Assembly: GCA_003449515.1 (NCBI GenBank)
Contig: DMHI01000243.1
Location: 1-25,336, forward strand
Length of the DNA: 25,336 nucleotides
From: Lysobacteraceae bacterium
GTDB taxonomy: Bacteria > Pseudomonadota > Gammaproteobacteria > Xanthomonadales > Xanthomonadaceae
Reading direction: 5' to 3'
This document shows positions 8,123 to 16,768 of the stretch, piece by piece. The position numbers were made by a program, and so were the translations under genes. Below the pieces are notes generated by a model, which was not told where the DNA came from, did no database searches, and saw nothing but the letters and a program-made list of their open reading frames with translations. The first letter of the stretch is position 1; each line of letters begins with the position of its first letter.

Positions 8123-9850
8123 GTGCGCAGCGTTCAGGACGTACGCGAGCTGCTTGATCGCCTGGACGAGGTCGAGGCCGATGCGCTCGAGGCGCAGGAT
8201 CTGGACTTCAAGCGTTGGGACGGGCGGAGCCTACCCGACATGCAGCGGCGACTCATCGAGGTGGCCGTTTGCATGGCCAACGGCGGTGGTGGCACCGTGG
8301 TGCTCGGCGTGGCGGATCGCGTGGTGGGTCGCGCCGCCGCGATTCCAGGCGTGCCGCTGGAGATCGACACCAACGCCCTGGTGCGCGAGATCTACACCCA
8401 TACCGACCCGCGCCTGACGCCGGACTTCGAGGAACTGTCCGTCCCCGAGGGCACCGGGCGCCTGTTGCTGATGCAGGTGCGCGGCCCGATGCGGCCCTAT
8501 ACCGACAGTGCCGGTCGCGGGACGATCCGTATCGACAAAAGCTGCGAGCCGCTCACCGGCAGCGCCCGCCGTGATTTGCTGATGGCCTCAGGCCAAGCGG
8601 ATTTCTCGGCCCAGCCTGCCGAGGCGGCTTGGTCGGATCTCTCGCCCTCCGCGCTGGAGGCGCTTCGCCGCGCCGCCCGCGCCGAACGGAGCCCGGAAGA
8701 CCTGCTCACGCTGTCCGATCGCGGCCTGATCGACACGCTCGGCCTTGCCCCGAATGGAAGGCTGACCATCGCTGCCCTGTTGCTCGCCGGCACGCCCGAG
8801 GCCCTTGCGCGCAATGTCTCCGGATACGGCTGGACCCATCTGCGCATGCGTAACGCCACCGACTACACCGATCGGGCCGATGGCGGCGAAGCCTTGCCCG
8901 TCGCGCTGGCGCGGCTGCTGGACCGAGTGATGGCCGACAACCCCATCGCCACCGTCCAGCAGGGCCTGTATCACTTCGAGTACCGCGCCTATCCCGAGCT
9001 GGCCCTGCGCGAGGCGCTGCTGAACGCGCTATGCCATGCCGACTACCAGCGCGGCGCGCCGATCATCGTCAAGCAGTATCCACGCCGGCTGGAGATCGGC
9101 AATCCCGGCGGCCTGGTGGGCGACATTACGCCCGAGAACATCCTTCACCACCCGCCGGCGCCGCGGAATCCGCTGCTGGTCAACGCGCTGGTGCGGCTGC
9201 GCCTAGTCAACCGCAGCAACCTCGGCATCAGCCGCATGTTCAAGGCCTTCCTGCTGGAGGGCAAACCACCGCCGATCATCGAAGAGCGCGGCGAGTCGGT
9301 CACTGTCACTTTCCAGCGGCATGAGTTCTCCGAGGCCTTCCGCCGCTTCGCTGAGGAAGAATCAGAGGCCGGCAGGGATCTGGATGTGGATCAACTTCTG
9401 GTGCTCCACCACCTGTCCGGCCACCCCGAGATTGATACCGCGACGGCGGCGCGCCTTTGCCAGCGCGGAGAAGCCCTGGCGCGGGAAACGCTAAATGCGA
9501 TGGAGACCGAGCGCGGCTATCTCGAGCGCGGCGGGGCCGGCGGACGAGGCAGCTACTGGACTCTACGGGCTGACCTGCATCGCCGCCTGGGTGGCAGCGG
9601 CGATCCGGATCGGCAGCGACGGATCAGCCTAGAAGCCGCAAAGACCCGCATCCTTTCGCTGCTGCAGGAGCGCGCCGCTCGCGGTGAGCCGGGCCTGACC
9701 AACGAGGACTTGCGCCGGATCACGCACCTTGACCGCTCGCAGGTGGTTCGCCTGATGCGGGAACTGCGCACCGCCCATCCCGAACTGCGCGACCCGGGCC
9801 GCGGTCGCGGTGCCCAGCATTGCTGGGTGCCCGCGGGGACGCGAGAATGA
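8123..9850 (+). CDS. AlbA_2 (Schlafen-like) / GHKL-ATPase-like protein with winged-helix C-terminus
   Basis: A 575-residue protein starting with GTG eight bases after the previous stop. Residues about 22-145 form an AlbA_2/Schlafen-type domain: an acidic segment leading to LDFK (27-30) and ANGGGGTVVLGV (52-63), typical of the putative nucleic-acid-binding or nuclease fold. Residues about 290-390 match the HATPase_c_4 region usual in this architecture, with REALLNALCHADY (296-308) as N-box and EIGNPGGL (324-331) as ATP-lid element. The C-terminal ~170 residues look like one or two winged-helix units (LTNEDLRRITHLDRSQVVRLM). Relatives are often annotated as transcriptional regulators or ATP-binding proteins. 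Here, inside a defence-like operon, it may be an effector or a regulator; the sequence does not decide. Confidence 0.82.
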   Translation: MRSVQDVRELLDRLDEVEADALEAQDLDFKRWDGRSLPDMQRRLIEVAVCMANGGGGTVVLGVADRVVGRAAAIPGVPLEIDTNALVREIYTHTDPRLTPDFEELSVPEGTGRLLLMQVRGPMRPYTDSAGRGTIRIDKSCEPLTGSARRDLLMASGQADFSAQPAEAAWSDLSPSALEALRRAARAERSPEDLLTLSDRGLIDTLGLAPNGRLTIAALLLAGTPEALARNVSGYGWTHLRMRNATDYTDRADGGEALPVALARLLDRVMADNPIATVQQGLYHFEYRAYPELALREALLNALCHADYQRGAPIIVKQYPRRLEIGNPGGLVGDITPENILHHPPAPRNPLLVNALVRLRLVNRSNLGISRMFKAFLLEGKPPPIIEERGESVTVTFQRHEFSEAFRRFAEEESEAGRDLDVDQLLVLHHLSGHPEIDTATAARLCQRGEALARETLNAMETERGYLERGGAGGRGSYWTLRADLHRRLGGSGDPDRQRRISLEAAKTRILSLLQERAARGEPGLTNEDLRRITHLDRSQVVRLMRELRTAHPELRDPGRGRGAQHCWVPAGTRE

Positions 9851-9860
9851 GACGGCGCGC

Positions 9861-9930
9861 ATTGATGTCGCATTTCCGACCGATAAATGAGCGAGAAATG
9901 CGCGCCGGGCATTTCCGGGCGCATTTCGGC
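9861..9930. promoter_or_regulatory. repeated GCATTTC boxes with a 9-bp inverted repeat (candidate operator or RNA hairpin)
   Basis: In the 127-base gap before the HEPN-like gene, GCATTTCCG occurs at 9870-9878 and 9909-9917 and GCATTTCGG at 9921-9929, with an inverted GAAATGC at 9895-9901. The segment GAAATGCGC (9895-9903) pairs perfectly with GCGCATTTC (9919-9927) across a 15-base spacer. The gap is long compared with the other junctions in the island (overlap to 27 bases). The array could bind a repressor or form a hairpin separating two transcription units. No T-run follows, so it is not a typical terminator. Confidence 0.5.
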
Positions 9931-9977
9931 CCCGCCAAACCGCTCCCGTTCAGCCATCGGGCGAGGAACTGCTGGTC

Positions 9978-10601
9978 ATGACGCTCGCCGAGTACTTGGA
10001 CGCGACCGAGTACGCCGCGCGCAGCTTGCTGGACTCTATCTGGCACGAGCAGGCGGAGATCGAAGCGCTGTCGGCTCGCGCCGCGACGATGGAACGGCAG
10101 GTACAAGCTGAGTACGCGACAGCGCAAGCAATTATCGACGACTCAGAAACGCCGGACGATGTGATGCTCGGCGTGGGGCGAAGTATCGAGAACTACTTCG
10201 GCGCAGACCGCAAGCGGTATGACCAGCAGCAGGTGCTGGATGGTCTGCGTTCGGCAAGGCAGGCGCGTGCTTTGGCCTTGGGTACGCTTGCAGGCAATCT
10301 GCTGCAACTTGCCAAGCAGGGGCTCTCAACGGCCTTGGGTGAGGAATCCAACTGGCCCGATGGCCGCGCGGTGGGTAGCCAGACCCTGAAGACGGTGATC
10401 CACGGTGCCCGCAACCAGACCATTCACTGGGAGGAAGGCCAATGTCGGCCGGCGACCGTGAAAGTGTTCCAAGGCCTAGCGCGGGATTACGGCGCCCCAT
10501 TCACCGACTACAACACCGCCAACCTGGCGATGCCGGTCATCACCCTGCTGGGCTGGCGAACCTATGACGACTACGTGGCGGACATGCGTCGCTTTTCTTG
10601 A
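9978..10601 (+). CDS. HEPN-like helical protein, candidate ribonuclease effector
   Basis: A 207-residue protein that I do not recognise as a named family. It appears almost entirely helical, with an N-terminal helix pair (about 1-55, possibly coiled coil) and a long helical centre (65-120). Residues 145-150, RNQTIH, in the context GARNQTIHWEEG, fit the HEPN ribonuclease signature R-x4-H with a polar residue after the arginine, as in HepT-type toxins (RNxxxH). There is no signal peptide or membrane segment. GAGGA at 9963-9967 is a plausible ribosome site ten bases before the ATG. It sits between the Schlafen-like gene and the methyltransferase, 27 bases from the latter. The motif is seen; the RNase role is inference and the fold needs a profile or structure comparison. 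Confidence 0.72.
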   Translation: MTLAEYLDATEYAARSLLDSIWHEQAEIEALSARAATMERQVQAEYATAQAIIDDSETPDDVMLGVGRSIENYFGADRKRYDQQQVLDGLRSARQARALALGTLAGNLLQLAKQGLSTALGEESNWPDGRAVGSQTLKTVIHGARNQTIHWEEGQCRPATVKVFQGLARDYGAPFTDYNTANLAMPVITLLGWRTYDDYVADMRRFS

Positions 10602-10628
10602 CGACGCGAGCGACCACAGGGAAACGGA

Positions 10629-13604
10629 ATGACGACTTCACGCCTGATCGAGCACTGGTTGCCTATCGCAGCACTTGGCGAAGAGAGTGTGCGCGAGCGG
10701 CGCTCGATGACGGCTCTGCCGCCGACCTACTACCTGCACGTATGGTGGGCGCGGCGGCCGCTGGTGGCGTCGCGTGCGGCGGTTCTCGGGTCACTGTTGC
10801 CGGGGGATGCAGATCGGGAGCAGTTCAAGCGCGTGCTTGGGATCCATGGCGATCCGGTCAAAACGCGAGCGCGGATCGATGCGGCCAAACGAACCGGCGA
10901 AGACCTTGGACTCGACCCGTACGGCTACGAACGCGCCTTCAAATATGCGCCGACCGAATCGGAAAAGGCTTGGGTGAAGGCGGAGGCCAAGAAGCTCGGC
11001 CTCGCCGCCCCCTCGGTGCTGGATCCGACCGCTGGTGGAGGTTCTATCCCCTTCGAGTCGGTTCGACTTGGCCTGCCGACTTACGGCAACGATCTCAATC
11101 CGGTAGCTGTTCTAGTCCAGCGTGCAACTTACGACTGGCCGGTGCGTTTCGGTGAGAAGGTACGCACGCGGTTCACCGAAATCGCAAAGCGCTTCATAGA
11201 GCGGGCTGAGCCAAAACTTGCTGGTGTATTTCCGGACGAGCCGGAGGGTACTCAGGTACTGAGCTACCTCTGGGCCCGGACCATCACTTGCCCGCACTGC
11301 GACGGTCTCGTGCCGCTGTCACCGAACTGGAAACTTGCGGGAGAGGGTACCGGGGTGCGGGTGGCGCCCGACACCGTGACCCGGCGATGCGATTTTGAGA
11401 TCGTTACCAAGGCCAAGGACCAGTCCGAAAGCACAGTCGCACGCGGCGATGGGTTGTGCCCGTTCCCCGACTGTCGCCGCCCGATCGATGGCGACCACAT
11501 CAAGGCCGAAGCACATGCGGGACGGATGGGCGAACAGCTCTACGCTATCGCCTACAAGCGTCGCGCATTCAAGAACACCAAGAGCGGGCGCAAAAAGGAA
11601 GGCTGGGAGCGTGGCTATCGCGCCCCAACCGCAGAGGACGATGTGTCCGCCCTGATTTCGCAACGAATGGCTGAGAAAATGCCACTGTGGGAGGCAGACG
11701 ACCTCATGCCGAACGAGCGAATTCCCGAAGGACTCAAGACTGAGGAGCCGCGACGCTACGGCATGAACACTTGGCGTGACCTGTTCTCGCCGCGACAGCT
11801 TCTGGGGCATGTAATTGCCGTGGAGACCTATCGCGAGCTGCTGGAGGAAGAGCGTGCGGCGGGTCGCCTTGACGAGCTAAATCGCGCGGCATTCGGCTAT
11901 CTGGCACTTTCCATCGACAAGTTACGCGACTACAACTCACGAATGTCGGTTTGGCATTCTGCGCGCGGGGTGATGACCAATACGTTCTCCACGCACGACT
12001 TTTCGCTGAAGTGGTCATACGCAGAAATGGCCCCTGCAGTCACCGGCGGCGGGCTGGATTGGGTGCTGGGTCAGACGGAGAAGTGCATCGGCGAGCTGGT
12101 TGCACTTGTTTGCCCAGCCGATGCATCTCCGAAGCGGGGGCGCAAGGCGAGCGAACTGGAACAACGCATGGACGGCGGCCTATTCGTGGCCGAAAGCGCG
12201 CCCTCCTACCAGGCTCAGGCAATCGAGCTGAGCTGCAAGTCCGGCGACGCGCTGGACCACATTAGCGATGCCAGCATCGACTGCGTGGTGATGGACCCGC
12301 CCTACTACGACAACGTGATGTATGCCGAGCTCTCCGACTTCTTCTACGTCTGGCTCAAGCGCACGGCCGGTCGTGTGTATCCCGAGCTGTTCCGCCGCCA
12401 GCTCACCGACAAGGACAGCGAAGCGGTGGCCAACCCGGCGCGCTTCCGCGGCGAGAAGGGCGCCAAGGTGCTGGCCGGACGCGACTACCAGCAGCGCATG
12501 GCGGCGATCTTCACCGAATGCCGGCGCGTGCTCAAAGCCGATGGCATCATGACCCTGATGTTCACCCACAAGGCCACCGGCGCCTGGGATGCGCTGACCA
12601 AGGGCCTGATGGAAGCCGGCTTCACCATCACCGCCTCGTGGCCGATCAACACCGAGGCCGAAGGCTCGCTGCACATCAAGGACAAGGCCGCCGCCAACAG
12701 CACGATCTTCCTGGTCTGCCGGCCGCGTCCGCCCAAGGCGGCCGAGGACACGCTTTACTGGGAGGAAGTGGAGCCCAACCTGGCCGCTGCGGTGCGCAAG
12801 CGCGTGGCGGAGTTCCAGAAGGCCGGCATCCGCGGCGTCGACCTGTACCTGGCCAGCTTCGGCCCAGCGCTGGAGGAGTTCTCCAAGCACTGGCCGCTGC
12901 GCCGCGGACGCCCGCGGCCACAGCCCGAGCAGACCCGCCGCAATCGCCAGGCCGCACTGTTCCAGGAGCAGTCAGACCCCTACGAGGCGACCCCCGAGGA
13001 TGCGCTGGAATCCGCAAGGCGCGAGGTGAAGGATTGGCGTCTGAAGCAACTGGTGCAGCAGAACACCCGCGCCGAACTCGATCCGCCCACCGCCTGGTTC
13101 GTGCTGGCCTGGGACAGCTTCGGCGCACCGGAGTTTCCCTACGACGAAGCCCTGATGCTGGCCCGCGCCGTGGGCGTGGACCTGGAGCGTGACATTGTCG
13201 GCAAGCTGGCCGAGAAGAAGGCGAACAACCTTCAACTCCTTGATTCCGCGGCCCGTGTCGCCAAAGGACGCAGCGGTTCGGCCGATGGCTCCAGCGGCAT
13301 GCTTGATGCCCTGCACCATGCGGCGCAGCGCGCCCGCAGTCGCGGTGCTGCCGCCGCACTCGAGCTGGTGCAGCACAACGGCCTCGATACCGAGCCGAAG
13401 TTTCTCCTCGCGCTCGAAGCCCTGCTGGAGGTGCTGCCGGTGCCGCCGGGCCTGCGTGGTGAAGCCGGAGAGGCCGAGGACCACGCCGGCGATTTCGATG
13501 CGCTGGAGAAGCTGCGTCGCCTGGCCTTCGCTGATCAGATCGGCCAGCCCGAGCAGTTGCGCATGTTCGAAGAGCAGCAACGCGCCATGGAGACGGCCGG
13601 GTGA
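10629..13604 (+). CDS. DUF1156 DNA methyltransferase, PglXI-like, with Zn-binding cysteines
   Basis: A 991-residue SAM-dependent amino-methyltransferase expected to modify N6-adenine or N4-cytosine in DNA. The N-terminus has the DUF1156 pattern HVWWARRPLVASRA (37-50). SAM motif I is LDPTAGGGSIPFE (131-143); the catalytic motif IV is VMDPPYYDN (554-562). Between them lies an insert of about 410 residues with a Zn-ribbon-like set of cysteines (C221-x2-C224, C254, C277-x4-C282) and probably the target-recognition region. An AGGG ribosome site lies seven bases before the ATG. Its stop overlaps the helicase start by four bases (GTGA). PglXI of type 3 BREX is the closest named family, by recollection. 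The first half of the gene is poorer in GC than the second. Confidence 0.9.
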   Translation: MTTSRLIEHWLPIAALGEESVRERRSMTALPPTYYLHVWWARRPLVASRAAVLGSLLPGDADREQFKRVLGIHGDPVKTRARIDAAKRTGEDLGLDPYGYERAFKYAPTESEKAWVKAEAKKLGLAAPSVLDPTAGGGSIPFESVRLGLPTYGNDLNPVAVLVQRATYDWPVRFGEKVRTRFTEIAKRFIERAEPKLAGVFPDEPEGTQVLSYLWARTITCPHCDGLVPLSPNWKLAGEGTGVRVAPDTVTRRCDFEIVTKAKDQSESTVARGDGLCPFPDCRRPIDGDHIKAEAHAGRMGEQLYAIAYKRRAFKNTKSGRKKEGWERGYRAPTAEDDVSALISQRMAEKMPLWEADDLMPNERIPEGLKTEEPRRYGMNTWRDLFSPRQLLGHVIAVETYRELLEEERAAGRLDELNRAAFGYLALSIDKLRDYNSRMSVWHSARGVMTNTFSTHDFSLKWSYAEMAPAVTGGGLDWVLGQTEKCIGELVALVCPADASPKRGRKASELEQRMDGGLFVAESAPSYQAQAIELSCKSGDALDHISDASIDCVVMDPPYYDNVMYAELSDFFYVWLKRTAGRVYPELFRRQLTDKDSEAVANPARFRGEKGAKVLAGRDYQQRMAAIFTECRRVLKADGIMTLMFTHKATGAWDALTKGLMEAGFTITASWPINTEAEGSLHIKDKAAANSTIFLVCRPRPPKAAEDTLYWEEVEPNLAAAVRKRVAEFQKAGIRGVDLYLASFGPALEEFSKHWPLRRGRPRPQPEQTRRNRQAALFQEQSDPYEATPEDALESARREVKDWRLKQLVQQNTRAELDPPTAWFVLAWDSFGAPEFPYDEALMLARAVGVDLERDIVGKLAEKKANNLQLLDSAARVAKGRSGSADGSSGMLDALHHAAQRARSRGAAAALELVQHNGLDTEPKFLLALEALLEVLPVPPGLRGEAGEAEDHAGDFDALEKLRRLAFADQIGQPEQLRMFEEQQRAMETAG

Positions 13605-16600
13605 GCCTGCTTCGCGACCACGACTGGCGCATCCGCTACACGCCCGAGCAGGGCAACCTGCTCGACCTCGTGTACGTGCCGGCCCTGCGTTGCGCGCACA
13701 CCTACAACCGCACCACCGGCTACTTCAATGCGCGGGCGCTGACGCTGGCGGCGCGCGGCGTCGAGTACCTGATCCACAACGGCGGCCGCATGCGGCTGAT
13801 CATCGGCTGCACGCTGAATGAGCCCGAAGTCCAGGCGATCGAGAAAGGGCAGTCTTTGCGCGACACGGTGGAGGCGCAACTGCTGGCGAGCCCATTGCAG
13901 CCGCAGCGCCCCGAAGAGTCCGATGCGTTGGCGCTGCTTGCCTGGATGGTGGCGCGTGGCGTGCTGGAGACCAAGGTCGCCATTCCCTGCGATACCCAGC
14001 GTCGCCCACTCGCCGCGAACGGCCCGCTGTTCCACGAGAAATCCGGCATCTTCGAGGACAAAACCGGCGAAAAGATCGCCTTCAACGGGAGCCTCAATGA
14101 GACCCCCGCAGGCTGGACGCTCAACTGGGAGAGCCTGAACCTGTTCCGCTCATGGGTCGAGCCCGAGCGGGTCGCCGCCGAAGAAGAGAGCTTCGCCCGC
14201 CTGTGGGCCGACCGGGCCAGCCGGGCCATCACGCTCGATGTGCCAGCCGCGGTGCGGCAGGACCTGCTGCGTTTTCTGCCGACGGATGATCGGTTGCCGC
14301 CGGGGCTGCAACCGACCGAGCAGGATGGCGATGGCGTCGAACCGACCACGATTGATGCCGCTCCGCCTGCGCCGGTCGTGGATCTGGACGAGCGCCGGCG
14401 CGCCCTCTGGGGATTCATCCGCGAAGCGCCGCGCCTGCCGGATGGCGGCGCCCTCGTGGGTGAGGCCACGGCTGCCGTGACACCGTGGCCGCACCAGGTG
14501 CGCGCCTTCCATCGACTCTACGACCAGTGGCCGCCGCGGTTGCTGATTGCCGACGAGGTGGGCCTCGGCAAGACCATCCAGGCCGGCCTGCTGTTGCGCC
14601 AGGCCTGGCTGGCCGGGCGTGCCAGCCGCATTCTGGTGATGGCACCCGCCGGCGTCTGCAAGCAGTGGCAGATCGAGCTGCGCGAGAAGTTCAACCTGAA
14701 CTGGCCGATCTACGACGGCCACGCGCTGCGCTGGCAGCCGACGCCGGCGCAGCCCGAGGGGCGTGAACTGGCCGTGCTGAGATCCGAGTGGCATCGACAG
14801 CCGGCGGTGATCGTTTCCAGCCACTTGCTGCGCCGACAGGACCGCTTCGACGAAGTCATCAACCAAGCGGAGCCCTGGGATCTCGTGGTCCTCGACGAAG
14901 CGCACCACGCCCGGCGGCGCAGCCTGGCCAATCTCGACGACGCGCGGCCCAATGCCTTGCTGCGACTGATGCGCGAGCTGGCGCCGCGCGTACCGGGCCT
15001 CGTGCTGCTTACCGCGACGCCGATGCAGGTGCATCCGATCGAGGTGTGGGATCTGCTCGCACTGCTCGGCCTTCCCGACGGCTGGCACGGCCGCGCCTTC
15101 CTCGATTTCTTCGAAATGGTGGCGCATCCGAATCCTTCGAATGAGGCCTTAGACCGCATCGCCCAGCTGTTCACCTCGGCCGAACGGCGCTTCGGTCCAC
15201 GCGATCCGGCGCGGTTGCAGCGGCGACTTGAAGGCGTGGGGGCCCTGCGCCTGCGCCGGGTGTTGGATGCTCTGCGCTCGGAACCCAGCACTCCCCGCCG
15301 CAAGCTTGACGCTGAGGACCGGCAGCTTGCGCTGCGCATCGCGCGACAGGCCTCGCCGGTCAGCTGCCTGATCTCGCGCCACACCCGCACCTTGTTGCGG
15401 GGCTATCACGAACGCGGGCTGATCTCGACGCGGGTGGCCACCCGCATGGTCGAAGACCGCTTCCTCGACATGAGCGAGGGCGAGGCAGCGCTCTACGCTG
15501 CTCTTGAGGACTACATCACCCAGACTTACAACAAGGCGTCGAAGGAGGAGCGCTCGGCCATCGGCTTCGTGCTGACGATCTACCGTCGACGCCTGGCCAG
15601 CAGCATCCGCGCTCTGATCCTCACCCTCGACAAGCATCTGCAAGCGGTCCGGCAGGGCGGTGCCGCACCAGACCTGCTCTCTGACGATGATCGCGAGGCG
15701 CTGGAGTCGGATGTGGACGCCGGTGAGGAGGCCGATGTGGATGCGGCTGAGCGCGCAGCGCTGGCTCGCGAAGAGGCCAGCGAGATCGAGGCCCTGCTGC
15801 GACTGGCACGCAGCTTGCCCGAGGACACGAAGCTCGGCGCGCTGCGCGAGGCCATCACTGAGCTTCGTGCCAGCGGATACTCCCAGGTGATGGTCTTCAC
15901 CCAGTTCACCGACACGATGGACCTGCTGCGCGAGAACCTAACCGGCCAGGATGACCTGAAGCTGATGTGCTTCTCGGGGCGCGGCGGTGAGATTCGCGGA
16001 CAGGACGGCGCATGGCGCACGATCTCGCGCGACGAAACCAAGCGCCGCTTCCGTCAAGGCGAGGCCCATGTGCTGCTCTGCACGGATGCAGCCGCCGAAG
16101 GTCTCAATTTCCAGTTCTGCGGCGCGCTGATCAACTACGACATGCCGTGGAACCCGATGCGCGTCGAGCAGCGCATCGGCCGTATCGACCGACTCGGTCA
16201 GCGCTTCCCCGAGATCCGCATCATGAACCTTCACTACGAGGACAGCATCGAGGCCGACGTATACCGCGCTCTGGGATCACGGATCGACTTGTTTCAAGCC
16301 GTAGTCGGGAAATTGCAACCGATCCTGTCCAAGCTGCCCAGCCTGATCACGGCGCGCGTTCTCACGGGGGGCTCGCGCGGAGAAGCAGGACGTCAGCAGG
16401 TGGCTGATGAAGTAGCGCAGGAGGCTGATGCGGCCGAAGTGCAGGGCTTTGATCTCGATGCCATCCTGGAAGATGATCTGGTGATGCCGACGAGGCTCAC
16501 ACCGCCGCTGACACTGCCGCAGCTGGGAGCGGTGATGCGCGCACCAGAGCTGCTGCCCGCCCAGCTTCAACTCACGCCGCTGGGGAATGCCGATTGGAGT

Positions 16601-16768
16601 CTGCGTCTTCCGGGCATGTCAAAGCCGGTCCGTGTAACTGCCGATCCTGACTTTTTCGAGCAGCACGCCGGTAGCGTGGAGCTGTGGTCGCCCGGAAGCC
16701 CTGTGTTTCCAGAGCCCGAGTGGGCCGATTGGAGATCCGAGCTTGGGCCACCCAGCTTCCCGAGTTAG
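13601..16768 (+). CDS. SNF2/RapA-type helicase with N-terminal PLD-like domain, BrxHII-like
   Basis: A 1055-residue protein starting with GTG inside the stop of the methyltransferase gene. Residues about 1-210 form a phospholipase-D-like domain with HEK (H145, K147) and FNGSLNE (161-167), a single HxK half-site; the position of the usual HKD aspartate is E152, next to D153. The helicase core follows: motif I DEVGLGKT (318-325), motif II DEAH (432-435), motif III TATP (471-474), and in the second RecA lobe FTQFTDTMD, CTDAAAEGLNFQ and the arginine-finger motif QRIGRIDRLGQ. An acidic Ala/Glu-rich insert lies between lobes. Such proteins translocate on DNA without classical unwinding. The same PLD-SNF2 layout is found in defence loci (BrxHII, DrmD); its role here is inferred. 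Confidence 0.9.
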   Translation: MSLLRDHDWRIRYTPEQGNLLDLVYVPALRCAHTYNRTTGYFNARALTLAARGVEYLIHNGGRMRLIIGCTLNEPEVQAIEKGQSLRDTVEAQLLASPLQPQRPEESDALALLAWMVARGVLETKVAIPCDTQRRPLAANGPLFHEKSGIFEDKTGEKIAFNGSLNETPAGWTLNWESLNLFRSWVEPERVAAEEESFARLWADRASRAITLDVPAAVRQDLLRFLPTDDRLPPGLQPTEQDGDGVEPTTIDAAPPAPVVDLDERRRALWGFIREAPRLPDGGALVGEATAAVTPWPHQVRAFHRLYDQWPPRLLIADEVGLGKTIQAGLLLRQAWLAGRASRILVMAPAGVCKQWQIELREKFNLNWPIYDGHALRWQPTPAQPEGRELAVLRSEWHRQPAVIVSSHLLRRQDRFDEVINQAEPWDLVVLDEAHHARRRSLANLDDARPNALLRLMRELAPRVPGLVLLTATPMQVHPIEVWDLLALLGLPDGWHGRAFLDFFEMVAHPNPSNEALDRIAQLFTSAERRFGPRDPARLQRRLEGVGALRLRRVLDALRSEPSTPRRKLDAEDRQLALRIARQASPVSCLISRHTRTLLRGYHERGLISTRVATRMVEDRFLDMSEGEAALYAALEDYITQTYNKASKEERSAIGFVLTIYRRRLASSIRALILTLDKHLQAVRQGGAAPDLLSDDDREALESDVDAGEEADVDAAERAALAREEASEIEALLRLARSLPEDTKLGALREAITELRASGYSQVMVFTQFTDTMDLLRENLTGQDDLKLMCFSGRGGEIRGQDGAWRTISRDETKRRFRQGEAHVLLCTDAAAEGLNFQFCGALINYDMPWNPMRVEQRIGRIDRLGQRFPEIRIMNLHYEDSIEADVYRALGSRIDLFQAVVGKLQPILSKLPSLITARVLTGGSRGEAGRQQVADEVAQEADAAEVQGFDLDAILEDDLVMPTRLTPPLTLPQLGAVMRAPELLPAQLQLTPLGNADWSLRLPGMSKPVRVTADPDFFEQHAGSVELWSPGSPVFPEPEWADWRSELGPPSFPS

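Noticed and set aside
4597..16768. Classification of the island as DISARM.
   Set aside because: The PLD-SNF2 helicase and methyltransferase recall DrmD and DrmMI, but no DrmA, DrmB (DUF1998) or DrmC is present, and the DUF499/DUF1156 pair fits BREX type 3 better.
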